This document shows positions 1-9,524 of a stretch of 26,758 bases of DNA, one piece after another (position 1 is the first letter of the stretch; each line of letters begins with the position of its first letter). Under the pieces are notes generated by a model. The model was not told where the DNA came from and ran no database searches. It saw only the letters and a list, made by a program, of their open reading frames with translations. Source of the stretch: Welwitschia mirabilis (Eukaryota > Gnetophyta > Gnetopsida > Welwitschiales); NCBI GenBank assembly GCA_051453625.1, contig JBOZIK010000001.1:254081301-254108058 (forward strand). Direction: 5' to 3'. The translations under genes were made by a program, and so were the position numbers.

Positions 1-474
1 TACTAGCATGTTGTATTTTGCATCTTATTTATAATTAACAGGATTGAGATTGAAGAGTGAAACATTGCATAAATACATACTGCAATACTAAAATCTTATA
101 CATCCTTAGTTTCCTTGCTTAGGAATTTTTAGATGTATGAAAACCTTTACATGGATGTACTATTTATGATCAGGTAAATGCCTAAGTGCAGTTTTAGAAT
201 ACTAATTCATTGTAAGTCCTTGAGGGGGAAGGAGTGTTATCTTAATAGGAGCATATCACTTGGTTGTAAGATTGGTGGTGCTCCAAAACCACTATTTTTT
301 TAGGTTAAGGATATCCAAAGATATGAAGGAAAAATATCCTCTATGTTTGAACATATCCAAGGTGGAAAACCATGTAAATGAATAAGATTTAAATTCTACA
401 TTTTATTTGTTAGTTGTTAAAGTTTTTATGTAGTCAAACTCATTCACTCCTTCCTTCAAGTTTAAGGATTCTTA
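1..474 (+). repeat. 5' LTR (3' portion only) of SIRE/Maximus-like copia element
   Basis: This stretch aligns along its length with about 9050-9524, the end of the 3' LTR. Shared blocks include 'attcattgtaa' (208 and 9259), 'aggttaaggatatccaaa' (about 302 and 9354) and 'aagatttaaatt' near both ends. Identity by eye is about three quarters over the last 265 bp. The LTR ends with 'ttctta' at 474, where the 3' copy has 'cctca', so the canonical CA has decayed to TA here. The primer binding site follows three bases later. The 5' two thirds of this LTR lie before the window, so the 5' target duplication cannot be seen. Confidence 0.88.
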
Positions 475-477
475 AGA

Positions 478-489
478 TGGTATCAGAGA
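478..489 (+). other. Primer binding site, initiator tRNA-Met type
   Basis: The sequence 'tggtatcagaga' matches the 3' end complement of plant initiator tRNA-Met, the usual primer for Ty1/copia reverse transcription, with only the last base differing from the common plant form. It sits three bases after the inferred LTR end and about 50 bp before gag, as expected. It is the best-preserved functional site of this element. Confidence 0.9.
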
Positions 490-525
490 GGGTGCTTATA
501 AATAAAATAATATACTTAAGTAAAC

Positions 526-1490
526 TATGAAAGGGATGCCATCCATCACATCTCACTCTTTGATGGAGAAAACTATGTGTATTGGAAGTTGAGGATGTAG
601 GTGTACTTATAATATTTTGAGTTTCAGATTTGATAAAGCATTAAATATAGATATACTAAGCCTATAAAGACCATCACAGATGCTACAAGAAACACTCTCA
701 CTGAGATCAAATCTAAAAGGGACTAGAAAGATAAAGATAAGGTAACCTTTATGTATGATTCAAAGGCAAAAAATGTTCTATACTTAATCCTTATAATAAA
801 AGAATTTAACTAGATTAATAAATTAAAAACTATAAAATAAATATGAAATGTCTTAGAAGAAGCATATGAAGGAACCTTAATTATCAAATAATCATAGCTA
901 TTAATTTAGAGAAATCATTTTACGAACTTGAAGATGAATAATGGAGAAAGAATGCATGGATACTTAACAATGATTAGCAACATTATGAATGACATTTATA
1001 GGATTAGTGGAGATCTTCCAGAGGATAAGGTGATTCAAAAAGTGAGAAAATCCTTAACTCCAGAATATAGGCCAAAAATAATTACAATGAAAGAACTAAA
1101 AAATTTCAATACCATGAAAATTGGAATATTATGAAGTGCTTTGATAACCTATGAGATAAACCTAATCCAAAAAGGATTATAAAAGGCTAGTAAAATATCA
1201 AGATAAGCATCCAAAGAAAATAAAAAAAAGCAATAGATATAAATTATTTAGAAGAAGATATGAATAAATAGCTTGATTTAATCATAAGGTATGTTAAAAG
1301 GCTTCATCCATGAAGGAACAATAGAAAAGAGAATTACAACAAGCCATCAAGATTTCAAGCCAAAGCTAAGTTCAAAGGTAAGTCTTCTTTTAGTACTTCT
1401 TTTTCTTCTAAGAATGATATATATAGATTACAATCTTGGGTTTATAAAGAATAAGGACATATAGCCTTAGAATGTCTTATCTCTAACCAA
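526..1490 (+). pseudogene. gag: Copia gag (UBN2-type) pseudogene, element 1
   Basis: Decayed capsid/nucleocapsid gene of a plant copia element. At 559 onward the frame reads FDGENYVYWKLRM, the N-terminal gag signature. At 928-1134 a surviving 68-codon open stretch reads GERMHGYL...DLPEDKVIQKVRKSLTPEYRPK, which is the central 'second half' gag block. At 1434-1475 a CCHC zinc knuckle is recognisable with His and last Cys kept but the first two Cys changed (Ser and Tyr). The frame is broken by many TAA/TAG stops and several frameshifts. The original start is probably near 526, where an ATG seems to have lost a base. It lies directly after the PBS, so gene order is normal. No functional product is expected. 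Confidence 0.87.
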
Positions 1491-2200
1491 TTATAAGAAA
1501 GAAGAAAAAAATATAAGTTGGAGTGAAGACATAGATATCACAAAATTAGACACTTTAGATAATAAAGAGTTATGCATCTTATATGGTCATCATCATACCC
1601 TAAGTAATAATAAAGAGGAAGCAATGGAATAAGGAATAAAAAGTAAAGATAAATCAAATATGGTACTTCAAAAGAGGTATTAAATAAATTTCTAAAAAAA
1701 TTTATTAAATTGTAAAACATTTATTTTAACATAAAAAAGTTACTTTGTAATCATTAGTTAGCATATGAATAAGAGAAATGTTCTTGTAATAGGTTGTTAA
1801 TTGAAAACTTAATTCTTACATTTAATATTAGCAAACTAACATGTGATTGAAGAATGTTAGATAGGAACTTAAATATGCTAATAAGATCAATGAAAAATTC
1901 ACTCAAGGAAAGGTTACTCTGAAAATCATTCTTGAACAATATAGGGATGCAAACAAAAATAGTGTCTTAAGACATAATGAAGCTTCTACAAGCACTTTAA
2001 CCTCATTATTAAACAAGTGAAACTATAAGTCAAGGTATGATCATGTAGCTTATATAAATAACATTACCTATTACTATTGTTACAAGCCTGTTCATTATCA
2101 ATTTAATTACCAATTTATGTTTAATAATGGATACTATATTAATAGTTTCAAAAGGCCAAAGAAATTCGTGCCATGTTTTATGTAGATAAGAGTAAAAAAT
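1491..2200 (+). pseudogene. gag: C-terminal gag extension with second zinc knuckle, element 1
   Basis: In SIRE/Maximus elements gag extends past the first knuckle with a charged, coiled-coil-like region and a second knuckle. Here about 1870-1960 reads NKINEKFTQGKVTLKIIL, which resembles the conserved 'EKFTKGS' segment of that lineage. At 2069-2110 there is a CCHC-spaced motif whose second Cys (78-80 of that line) and His are kept, while both outer Cys codons are TAY (Tyr). Downstream the residues KKFVPCF at about 2160 fit the linker toward protease. Stops and frameshifts are frequent. Assignment rests on short recognised motifs in order, so the exact borders are uncertain. Confidence 0.65.
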
Positions 2201-2786
2201 TTATGATTTCCTAAGTTAAGACTAGTAACTTTCACTCAGATTAAATTGCTTAACATGAAGAGACATGTCTAATATGTTGATAATGAATGCTCTAGACATA
2301 TTATTGGTAACAATTAAAGTTTTACTTCCTTAGTTGAGTAAAAGAAAGGTATGGTCACCTTTGGTGATAACACAGGAGCATCATCAAAGGTATTGAAATC
2401 ATTGAAAGAGGTAATCTACCTAAGGTAAAAGATGTTTTTTACATTAAATATTTATACCATAATTTACTCAGTGTTGGTTAATTATTAATGTAAAATTTCT
2501 ATGTAAAATTTATTAAATATCATTATGTCATAAAATAGTGCAATTCAAACAAATTTCTATTTGTTGAACTTAGAAAATCAAAAGCATATATTACTACTTT
2601 ATAAGATATTTCTAACAAACTTATGAAGTGTTTATTAACCACTATGATGCAAAGTTGTGTTATATAAATCTTGAATGAGTAAACAAAGATCTACTAAAGA
2701 CTCTATCCTTAAGAGATATCGAAAGAGGACTTCATAAATCATAAAATTTCAATGAGTAATATTATAAATCTTATTAAAAGGGAAAG
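2201..2786 (+). pseudogene. pol: Copia protease and GAG-pre-integrase pseudogene, element 1
   Basis: At about 2273-2310 the frame reads YVDNECSRHIIGN. This is the copia aspartic protease active-site region, where the catalytic Asp-Ser-Gly triplet is now Asp-Asn-Glu by two G-to-A changes, so the enzyme would be dead. Following it are VTFGDNTG (about 2357) and, at 2425-2480, KVKDVFYIKYLYHNLLSVG, the typical end of the protease region leading to the GAG-pre-integrase domain. The HHCC zinc-binding region of integrase should follow at 2540-2780 but is too decayed for me to place its residues. Protease before integrase is the copia order. Confidence 0.85.
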
Positions 2787-3420
2787 AAAACAAGGATGAG
2801 ATTTAGTAAGAAAACTTCTATTATTACTAAAACTCCATTAGACCTTTTATATCTTAATATTATTGGTCCATGTCCTATTGAAAGTCTTAGTAAGAAAAAT
2901 ATTATTTAACTATTATTTGACTATTATTCTCATTTTACATGGATGCCCTTTCTTGTACATAAGGATTAGGCATTTTTCATCTTTTCTAAGTTGTGATTAG
3001 TTATAGAATTAGAACAAATACAAAATCAAAACAATAAGGAGTGATAATTATACAAAATTTAAGAATATATGGTTTAGGGACTTTTGTGAGTAATTTGACA
3101 TTCAAGAAAGGAAGTACTAGGTTCTAAATGATATGCTAAGATCAATGATGCACGATCAATAGGTTTCTTATCATTTTTGGCAAAAGCCATTAACACTACT
3201 CAATATGTTTCAAACAGAGTTTTGGTAATATAGTTTACATTGAAAACTTCTATGAGTAATGGCTTGGTAATAAACCATTAGTAAATTACTTGCATGTATT
3301 TGATTCTAAATGTTTTATCCTAAGTAAGAAAGATAAACTTAAAAAATTTTAATTCAAAGTTGATGATGGTATCTTTCTAAGATACTAAATGTTTAATAAA
3401 ATCTAAAAAGTATTCAACAA
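2787..3420 (+). pseudogene. pol: Copia integrase core pseudogene, element 1
   Basis: Reads TRMRFSKKTSIITKTPLDLL then LNIIGPCPIESLSKKNII and FDYYSHFTWMPFLVH, which correspond to the first conserved block of the rve integrase core; the first catalytic Asp position reads Asn (LNIIGP). The second catalytic Asp is visible at about 3040 in SDNYTKFKNIWFRDFCE. The later block at 3283-3390 (KPLVNYLHVFDSKCFILSK, then VDDGIFLRY) is the conserved post-core segment of copia integrase. TAG/TAA stops interrupt the frame repeatedly. It would have inserted the cDNA into the genome; now inactive. Confidence 0.88.
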
Positions 3421-4420
3421 GATAACATGAGTGGTAGAAGAAAATATTAATGTTAAAATTAATGAAATTACTTAACATCTATTATTAAGAAACATGACTA
3501 TGTATCCATACAACTTAAATAAACTTTTAACAACCCACTAGCACAATGAGATAGTGAAGAGGAGAAGGAAGAATAATTTTAAATACATACCTTTTCACAA
3601 GTGATCAAACTAAAAAGAAGTCACTCTATTAGTAACATAATTGGTAGTTCATGTGATAGTATAAAAATAAGGAGTCATACTAAGGAGTTTTATGGATTAT
3701 CAACCTACGTCTCTGAACTAAAGTTCAAGAACTTTAATAAAGTAAAAAGGGATGGACATTGAATACTAGTAATGCAAGAAGAACTAAACTAGTTTAAAAG
3801 ATGTAAAGTTTAGAAACTTATCCTAAAGCCACCAAACAAACTAATAATAGGCATCAAATACATTTTTAGAAATAAGGCATATGAGGATAGTAATGTCATT
3901 AGAAATAAAGCAAAAATAATAGCAAAGAATACAATTAGTAAGAAGAAATTGATTTTGAAAAAACCTTTACATTAGCTACATGCATGGAATCAATTAAATT
4001 GCTTCTTACATTTTCATGTGTTAAAGGGTTTAACCTAGATGAATATTAAGAGATCCTTCTTAAACGAGGTTCTATAAGAAGAGGTATATGTTAAACAACC
4101 TAAAGGTTATACTAATTTACATAAGTTAGACTATGTTTGTAGGTCAAAGAAATCTCTATATGAACTTAAGCATGCTCTTAGAGCTCAGTATGAAAGGCTT
4201 TTAGGACACTTAATAGAAAGTGGTCTTACAAGAGGAACATCTAATATTACTTTATTTATTAAGGTAGATGGTAATGATATTACTATTATGCAAATATATG
4301 TAGATGATATTATTTTTAGTGATACTAATAAATCATTGTTTAAATAGTTTGAAAAGATCATGTAGAAAGTTTATGAAGATTATGTAGGATGAGTTTGAGA
4401 TAAGCCTCATGAGAGAAATA
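3421..4420 (+). pseudogene. pol: Copia reverse transcriptase pseudogene, element 1
   Basis: RVT_2-type reverse transcriptase. Around 3770-3930 the frame gives MQEELN, FKRCKV, PPNKLIIGIKYIFRNK and VIRNKAKIIAK, which are the N-terminal RT blocks in order. At 4050-4110 come KRSFLNEVL and EEVYVKQPKGY. At 4128-4200 comes VCRSKKSLYELKHALRAQYERLL. The catalytic YVDD box is intact at 4297-4308 within MQIYVDDIIFSDTN, so the active-site Asp pair survives although the reading frame around it is broken by stops. Family placement as Ty1/copia is secure from block order, with integrase before RT. Confidence 0.92.
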
Positions 4421-5185
4421 AGCAACTTTTTGGATTTACAAGTGGTATAATATAGGAACTAAATATGTTAAGAATCTATTAGCCATGCATGGGTGGAAGG
4501 AGTTTTAAGGCAAAATGCAATCCAATCAATCAATAAATAAAACTGGTCAAGGATGAACATGGTGAGAAGATCAAGTAAAAGATATACAGAGGTATAATTG
4601 GAGCTTACTTTATGTAACTACTAGTAGATCAAATATTATATTAAGTCCAAGGATTTGTGCAAAATATTAAATCCTAAAAATCACATCTTATTACTAGTAA
4701 AAGAGTATTCCATTATTTGAAAGATACTACTAATTAGGAACTTTGATCCTCAAAAGACTTGTGCCTTGATCTAGTTGGGTTTTTTGATGTATAGTAGGCA
4801 AGTTGCAAGGATGATAAGAGAAATACTAATGGAGGTTGCTACTTATTTGGATAATTCTTGATATTAGAGTACATTATTGTTAGAAGCTATGATGCAAAAG
4901 TCCTATAGATAAAGAAAACTTTAAAGGATTTAGAACTTAAAATGGGGAATAGTCCAANNNNNNNNNNAATATGATAATAAGAGTGCTATCAACATATCCA
5001 AGAATCCTATTTAACATTTTAGAATAAATCACATTGAAATCAGATATTACTTCTTTAGAGGACATGTACAAAATAAAAACATTACATTGGAATAAATCAA
5101 AATGAACGGTCAACTTGATGATGTGTTCACAAATTCATTAAGTGGAGAAAGGTTTGTTAATCTATGTTGAAACTTAGGGAATGAG
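4421..5185 (+). pseudogene. pol: Copia RNase H and pol C-terminus pseudogene, element 1
   Basis: At about 4790-4850 the frame reads ASCKDDKRNTNGGCYLFG, the first RNase H block. After the 10-N gap the frame reads YDNKSAINISKNP, INHIEIRYYFFRGHVQNK and NGQLDDVFTNSLSGERFVNL at 4970-5170, ending near 5180 with LGNET. This is the classical copia pol C-terminus, with its catalytic Asp (YDN) and KHIEIR-like block (one Lys to Asn change). A few in-frame stops are present. Copia pol normally ends here, so the following 3 kb up to the LTR is extra sequence. Confidence 0.92.
4958..4967. other. Assembly gap of 10 N
   Basis: Ten undetermined bases inside the RNase H pseudogene. The conserved blocks on both sides are at about the expected spacing, so the gap is probably short in reality. 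Confidence 0.99.
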
Positions 5186-5389
5186 ACTTACTAATCAAGT
5201 AAGCTCATATGAAAGCTCCTTCCCAAATCTTAACTTAGCATCTTACTTTTATAACTTAACTTATGATTTATAGGTTTTTGAATTTTTTTCATGTAATTAT
5301 CATTTTAATTATAAGTTTTTATGATTACTCATGTTATTTTTAGTTATACTTTATAATAATATATTAATAGTATAAAATATACAATTTTT

Positions 5390-5900
5390 CAAGAATTCAT
5401 GGTAGATATCTTTAAGGCATGTAGATGCCTAAGTTGCAAATATCTTTTAAATTGCAAACATCTATTGGAAAGATGTCTTTAATGGTATATATGTCTTTGG
5501 TTATTAATTCTCAGATTAGTATCACATATGTTTTAAATATGTCTTAAATAGGTAGACATCATTTTTTTTTTTTTTGGTTTCTGTTATAAACATCTTTGAA
5601 ATTATAGATGTCTTTACCATCTTTAGGTAATAGTTTAACATTTTTATTACATATACATCTTTAGCATTTGTAGATGTATATTTTTATCATTTTAGACATC
5701 TTTCCAAATATAGATATATATAATACTATAAATTAAAAATTAAGAAATGTGCTAAAACCTATGGTTTCAAGTCCTTTTTTAGTGAGAAAGAGGCTATTAA
5801 ATCTTATTTTCACTCTTCCACTTAGTAGGTGTCTCTCTAAGTGTGCACAAAAATCATCTTTCTCTTAGTTTTCACTATATAGATGTCTTTGGTTTTATAA
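5390..5900 (+). repeat. Degenerate short repeats with AGATGTCT/AGACATCT cores
   Basis: Between pol and the env-like frame, 8-bp cores of the form agatgtct, agacatct or close variants recur every 15-40 bp: near 5402, 5420, 5457, 5471, 5490, 5547, 5586, 5605, 5651, 5670, 5694 and 5880. The two forms are reverse complements of each other, and each differs by one transition from the palindrome AGACGTCT. The same cores recur in the 3' LTR at about 8337-8520. A 14-T run lies at about 5562-5575. No coding signal was recognised in this stretch. Confidence 0.6.
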
Positions 5901-6011
5901 AAGTCTTCATAGCCTGTACAAATAAGTGGATTTTGTTAGGGATTCATATTTTTATGTAGTTCTTTTAGTATCTTTTTTCAACTTTAGTTTCTACCACTTA
6001 TATTCACAAAT

Positions 6012-7680
6012 ATGATGAGAAGAAATCCTACCATAACCCTAAGGAAAAAGGAAACTACTTAAGAATCATAAAGACCTCAGTATGAATCTTAATTCTATCA
6101 TGAATTAGGTGAAAAAATGTTCAAATGTTATATTAAAATCTCTAATATGGTAGAAATAAATCTAGTTTCTAGAAGAACATAAAGGATCACCTTCTTACAT
6201 ATTTTTCTCATTTTAGATGGGATATGAATTTTCATCTTGAATGGAGTATTTTAGATCCTATGTTGAGAGAGTTCTATGCCAACATTCATGTGATAGATGA
6301 CTCTCCTAGTACCTTTCAAATGTAAGTAAGAGATACCTCTTTATTTCTGACTTCTAGTTTTATTAATACTCTACTTGGTATTGATGATTAATCTTTCTAT
6401 ATTATACACACACTCATTTAAAGATATCTTCATGTGTCAATTGCTTAAAGTAATAAGACATAGCTTGAGCACTATTATTTCACAGAAAGGAAATTTTATA
6501 AAAATGTTAAATACAAAGAAATGGTAATAGATGCCTTCACTTTAATTTTGATATCATTTTATAATATTATAGAATAAGGAGATAGCTATAGTTATTACAA
6601 CACCATGTAGAGATTTATCATATATTGCTTACTTACAAGGGTTAAATTGATCTTTATTTTTTACTATGCATTATTATTATTTCTCTATTTCTCAAGGGCC
6701 AAACTTTAAGCTATTCTTGTTTCATCAGTTTCATCATTAGTCGTGCCAACATAATAGTATCTTAAGTTAATCTCATTTGGCCAAAAGAAATCACTTTCAG
6801 AGTTTAGTTAAATGTAGTTTGTACTAGTTCATCTTAGGGAGGACATAAGTAGAAGCCCTCCTAAAACACAGATTCAAAGATCCAAATATATAGGTTTACA
6901 TAGTTCTTCATTAATAAAGAATGGTATCCATGTAATAAAAAAGATGGTTATAAAGATTAGTATAAATTTATTAAGGCTAAAAAAGCATAGATCCACTGCT
7001 AGTGAGGGAGACGCATCAACTAGTAGCTAGAAATATATGGAAAATTCCACATGGATATATTTTGAAGAGGAGTTAAAGTTATAGGAGACTCTAGTAATAA
7101 TGGCTATAAACTATGATTTTAGTAGAGCATAGGACTCAAGTGCATCATTCACTTCTGAGACAAAGGAGAAAGAAACATAGATTTAGGGGGAGCACCAACC
7201 TTTATCATAAGTTTAGAGAATAAGTAGATGGATTCAGATAACTTTAATGATGACCCTTTCATATTTTATATGCCTCACTAAAAGCTTTTCATTTACCATT
7301 CTGCACATCTAGCTTTATCACTTTATATACCTTAATCACCTCATAGATCTTCACCACCTTATATACCTTCATCATTACCACCACTATCACTTCCTATTCA
7401 TGATCTACCATGTAGCACTACATCATCTATTTTAGATTTTGCTAAGGATGTCACAGCTAGATTTTTTGGTACTTTTATCACTTCTTTAACATATGTTTGT
7501 ATCAGGAAAGAGGCCTATTAGCATCATGGTGGGTCTTCATAGTAGTAGATATAAAAAATGCATATTCCATCATCTACATTATCATCATCATCATATACCA
7601 TCTAGACTTTTACTACACAGGATAATAATGATGATAATGATGATACAAGAGATGGAGTTCAATATGCCACCAAATTGACT
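6012..7680 (+). pseudogene. Env-like / 'putative plant transposon protein' frame, element 1
   Basis: A decayed frame between pol and the 3' LTR, the position of the env-like gene in SIRE-type elements. It may start at 6012 or 6015 (MMRRNPTITLRKKE). The best-conserved block, 6224-6388, reads LEWSILDPMLREFYANIHV, then DDSPSTF and, after one stop, VRDTSLFLTSSFINTLLGI. This matches in pattern the domain found in plant retroelement env-like and 'putative plant transposon' proteins (Pfam family around Transposase_32, from memory). A Pro/Ser-rich stretch follows at 7320-7430. Stops are frequent. Whether such proteins act as an envelope is unproven. I saw no clear signal peptide or fusion segment. 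The identification is by motif pattern only. Confidence 0.65.
7569..7644. repeat. Inverted ATC/GAT microsatellite arms
   Basis: A run of atc/tac triplets at about 7569-7594 is followed, about 26 bp later, by a run of gat/aat triplets at 7621-7644 that is nearly its reverse complement. Together they could form an imperfect hairpin. The apparent His-rich and Met/Ile-rich peptide encoded across it is a by-product of the triplets. Confidence 0.55.
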
Positions 7681-7689
7681 CTTAATGAT

Positions 7690-8127
7690 TAGATATTCTT
7701 TTATGTTACCTAAAAAGTGGAAGAATATGAAAAATTAGTCTAGACACCTTGTGTGAGTTTAAAGGAAGTGGATGTGAGATGATTGGTTTGTGTTTCTTAT
7801 GAGTATCATCATGTTTGATGTGTACTTATAAGCTCTAATGCACATATGCTTTCTTATTTTATTTTCTCTTAGTTTTTCTTCTATTTTGTTATTAAAATTT
7901 ACATTCATGTATTTGTTATACATATTGTCATGGTTATAATGAACTCTTTTTAACATTAATGTTAGTTATACTCATCATAATTTTTTAATGCATTCATGTA
8001 TAAGTTAAATATTGTTACTCTTTTATAATAGTTTGTAATACAACTATAATTATTTATGATTTTGTAATGTCTTAGTAAAATTATCAAAGCTTACACTAAT
8101 AGGATTTGTCAAGTTTTGAACATCATC
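7690..8127. other. Non-coding stretch before the polypurine tract
   Basis: AT-rich DNA between the env-like remnant and the 3' LTR of element 1. I see no recognisable domain, repeat or RNA gene in it; short open frames here carry no known motif. Confidence 0.6.
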
Positions 8128-8140
8128 AAAAAGAGGAAGA
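8128..8140 (+). other. Polypurine tract of element 1
   Basis: The purine run 'aaaaagaggaaga' lies directly before the 3' LTR, whose first bases are 'tattagcaaaatcctag'. This is the usual place and composition of the plus-strand primer site, and the LTR start resembles the SIRE-type start with TG decayed to TA. Confidence 0.85.
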
Positions 8141-8141
8141 T

Positions 8142-9524
8142 TATTAGCAAAATCCTAGTTTTGATGATTTCATTTGTTAAATGTAATGTGATTACTGTAC
8201 ATACATGGTATTGATGATATCTCTCAGACTTTCAGGTCACTCAAATTACAAACAAGGATTGGAAACATACTATGTACACAAAGCTCAAGATCTTATAAGA
8301 TTCAGTATAGAATTCATATGGTTAGATAAGGTTACCAAAGACATCCACAAGTAGAAGACATCTATGATAAATACATCTATAGGAACAAAGATGTTTAGAT
8401 CAAGCCTCAAGCTAAAACAGAATGAAGACATCTATTATTAAAAAGATGTCTAATCCTAAATGAACTAATAAAAGATATTCACTATTTCAAAGATGCCTAT
8501 GTTAAACTAAAATATGTAATAGAATATAGTCTATGCCAGTAGAATGCTAATGATGGATTATCTATTTTTCAAGGATGTATATGATTTTATCATGATGAAT
8601 TTTTTATGCTAAGGGTCAGAGACATATTAGTTTAAAATTCATTAGATCCTAGGAAAATTGACTTAAGACAACCTTCATGTTAAAGATATGCCTGTGAAAT
8701 ATGTATATTACATCAAAGAAGTCTATCTTAAAAATTAGCATAAAATATGAATAGTTATTAAATAACTAAAATTAGTAATTTATAGCCATTAAGCTACCTT
8801 TAAAGTATCTTAAATGGTAATATCATTAGGGTAAAGATCAAAAACACTTTATAAGTATAAAAGACATAAGGGATAAAGATGAAAGGGTTTCTTGAATGAT
8901 TGATTGACATCATATAATTTTAAATCTATTAAACTTAATGAAAGGACTCTATCATTAAAAACATCTTATGGTTTCAAGCACATCCATGATTACAAATCTG
9001 ATATTGGATCACTATGGGTGACTATATCAAGAAGAACTTGAGAAACTACAATCCTAACATCTTCTCAAGCTTATTTATTATTTCATTCTAGATTTGATAC
9101 TCCATTATAAGACTATCTAATTATTGAATCTCTTAATTCCTAGTCTAAAATATTTTAGAGGGATCCTTGCTTGGGGATTCTAATGTATAAGGCAACCCTC
9201 ATATGAATGTGCTATTTTTAATTAATTAAGTACTAAAGTGAACTTTTGGAATTTTGATTCATTGTAAATCCCTGGGAAGAAGAGAGTGCTATATTAAAAG
9301 GAGTATTTCATTTGATTGTTAGGATGGTGGTACTCTAAAACTAATATTTTTATAGGTTAAGGATATCCAAAGGTATGAAGGAAAGCTACCATCTGTGTGG
9401 ACATACTCAGATGTGGGAACCACATAAATTAGTAAGATTTAAATTTTATGTTTTATATGTTTGTTATAAAGTTTTTACTTAGTTAAACTCATTTACTCCC
9501 TCCCTCTAAGTTTAATGATCCTCA
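8142..9524 (+). repeat. 3' LTR of SIRE/Maximus-like copia element, complete
   Basis: About 1383 bp, bounded by the polypurine tract on the left. It ends in 'cctca' where similarity to the 5' LTR stops. The last 475 bp align with 1-474. Its first part (8337-8720) carries many agacatct/agatgtct cores like those at 5390-5900. A TATA-like box lies at 8856-8863. The LTR start 'tattagcaaaatcctagttttgatgat' region is typical of this copia lineage, apart from the TG-to-TA change. The five bases after it, 'ataaa' at 9525-9529, are the candidate target duplication; the partner copy lies outside the window. Confidence 0.88.
8856..8863 (+). promoter_or_regulatory. Candidate LTR TATA box
   Basis: The sequence 'tataaaag' lies about 715 bp into the LTR, a plausible U3 end. 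If used, the transcript would begin near 8885-8895, which would place the U3/R border there. In DNA this AT-rich such boxes are common by chance, so this is a weak call based on position and match only. Confidence 0.35.

Noticed and set aside
1538-1939. Two minus-strand open frames of about 60 codons, rich in Phe, Leu and Tyr
   Set aside because: They lie antisense to the gag C-terminal extension of element 1. The composition is what AT-rich DNA gives by chance.
5562-5575. Poly-T run as a poly(A) tail of an antisense retroposon
   Set aside because: It is only 14 bases in a T-rich stretch, with no coding sequence or target duplication next to it.
7493-7678. Open frame on the plus strand with a His cluster
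   Set aside because: The His- and Met/Ile-rich composition comes from the ATC/GAT triplet runs. No domain, and the env-like frame is more likely the former coding frame here.
7759-7956. Minus-strand open frame of 65 codons
   Set aside because: No motif, inside the non-coding end of element 1, length within chance for scanning 26 kb in six frames.
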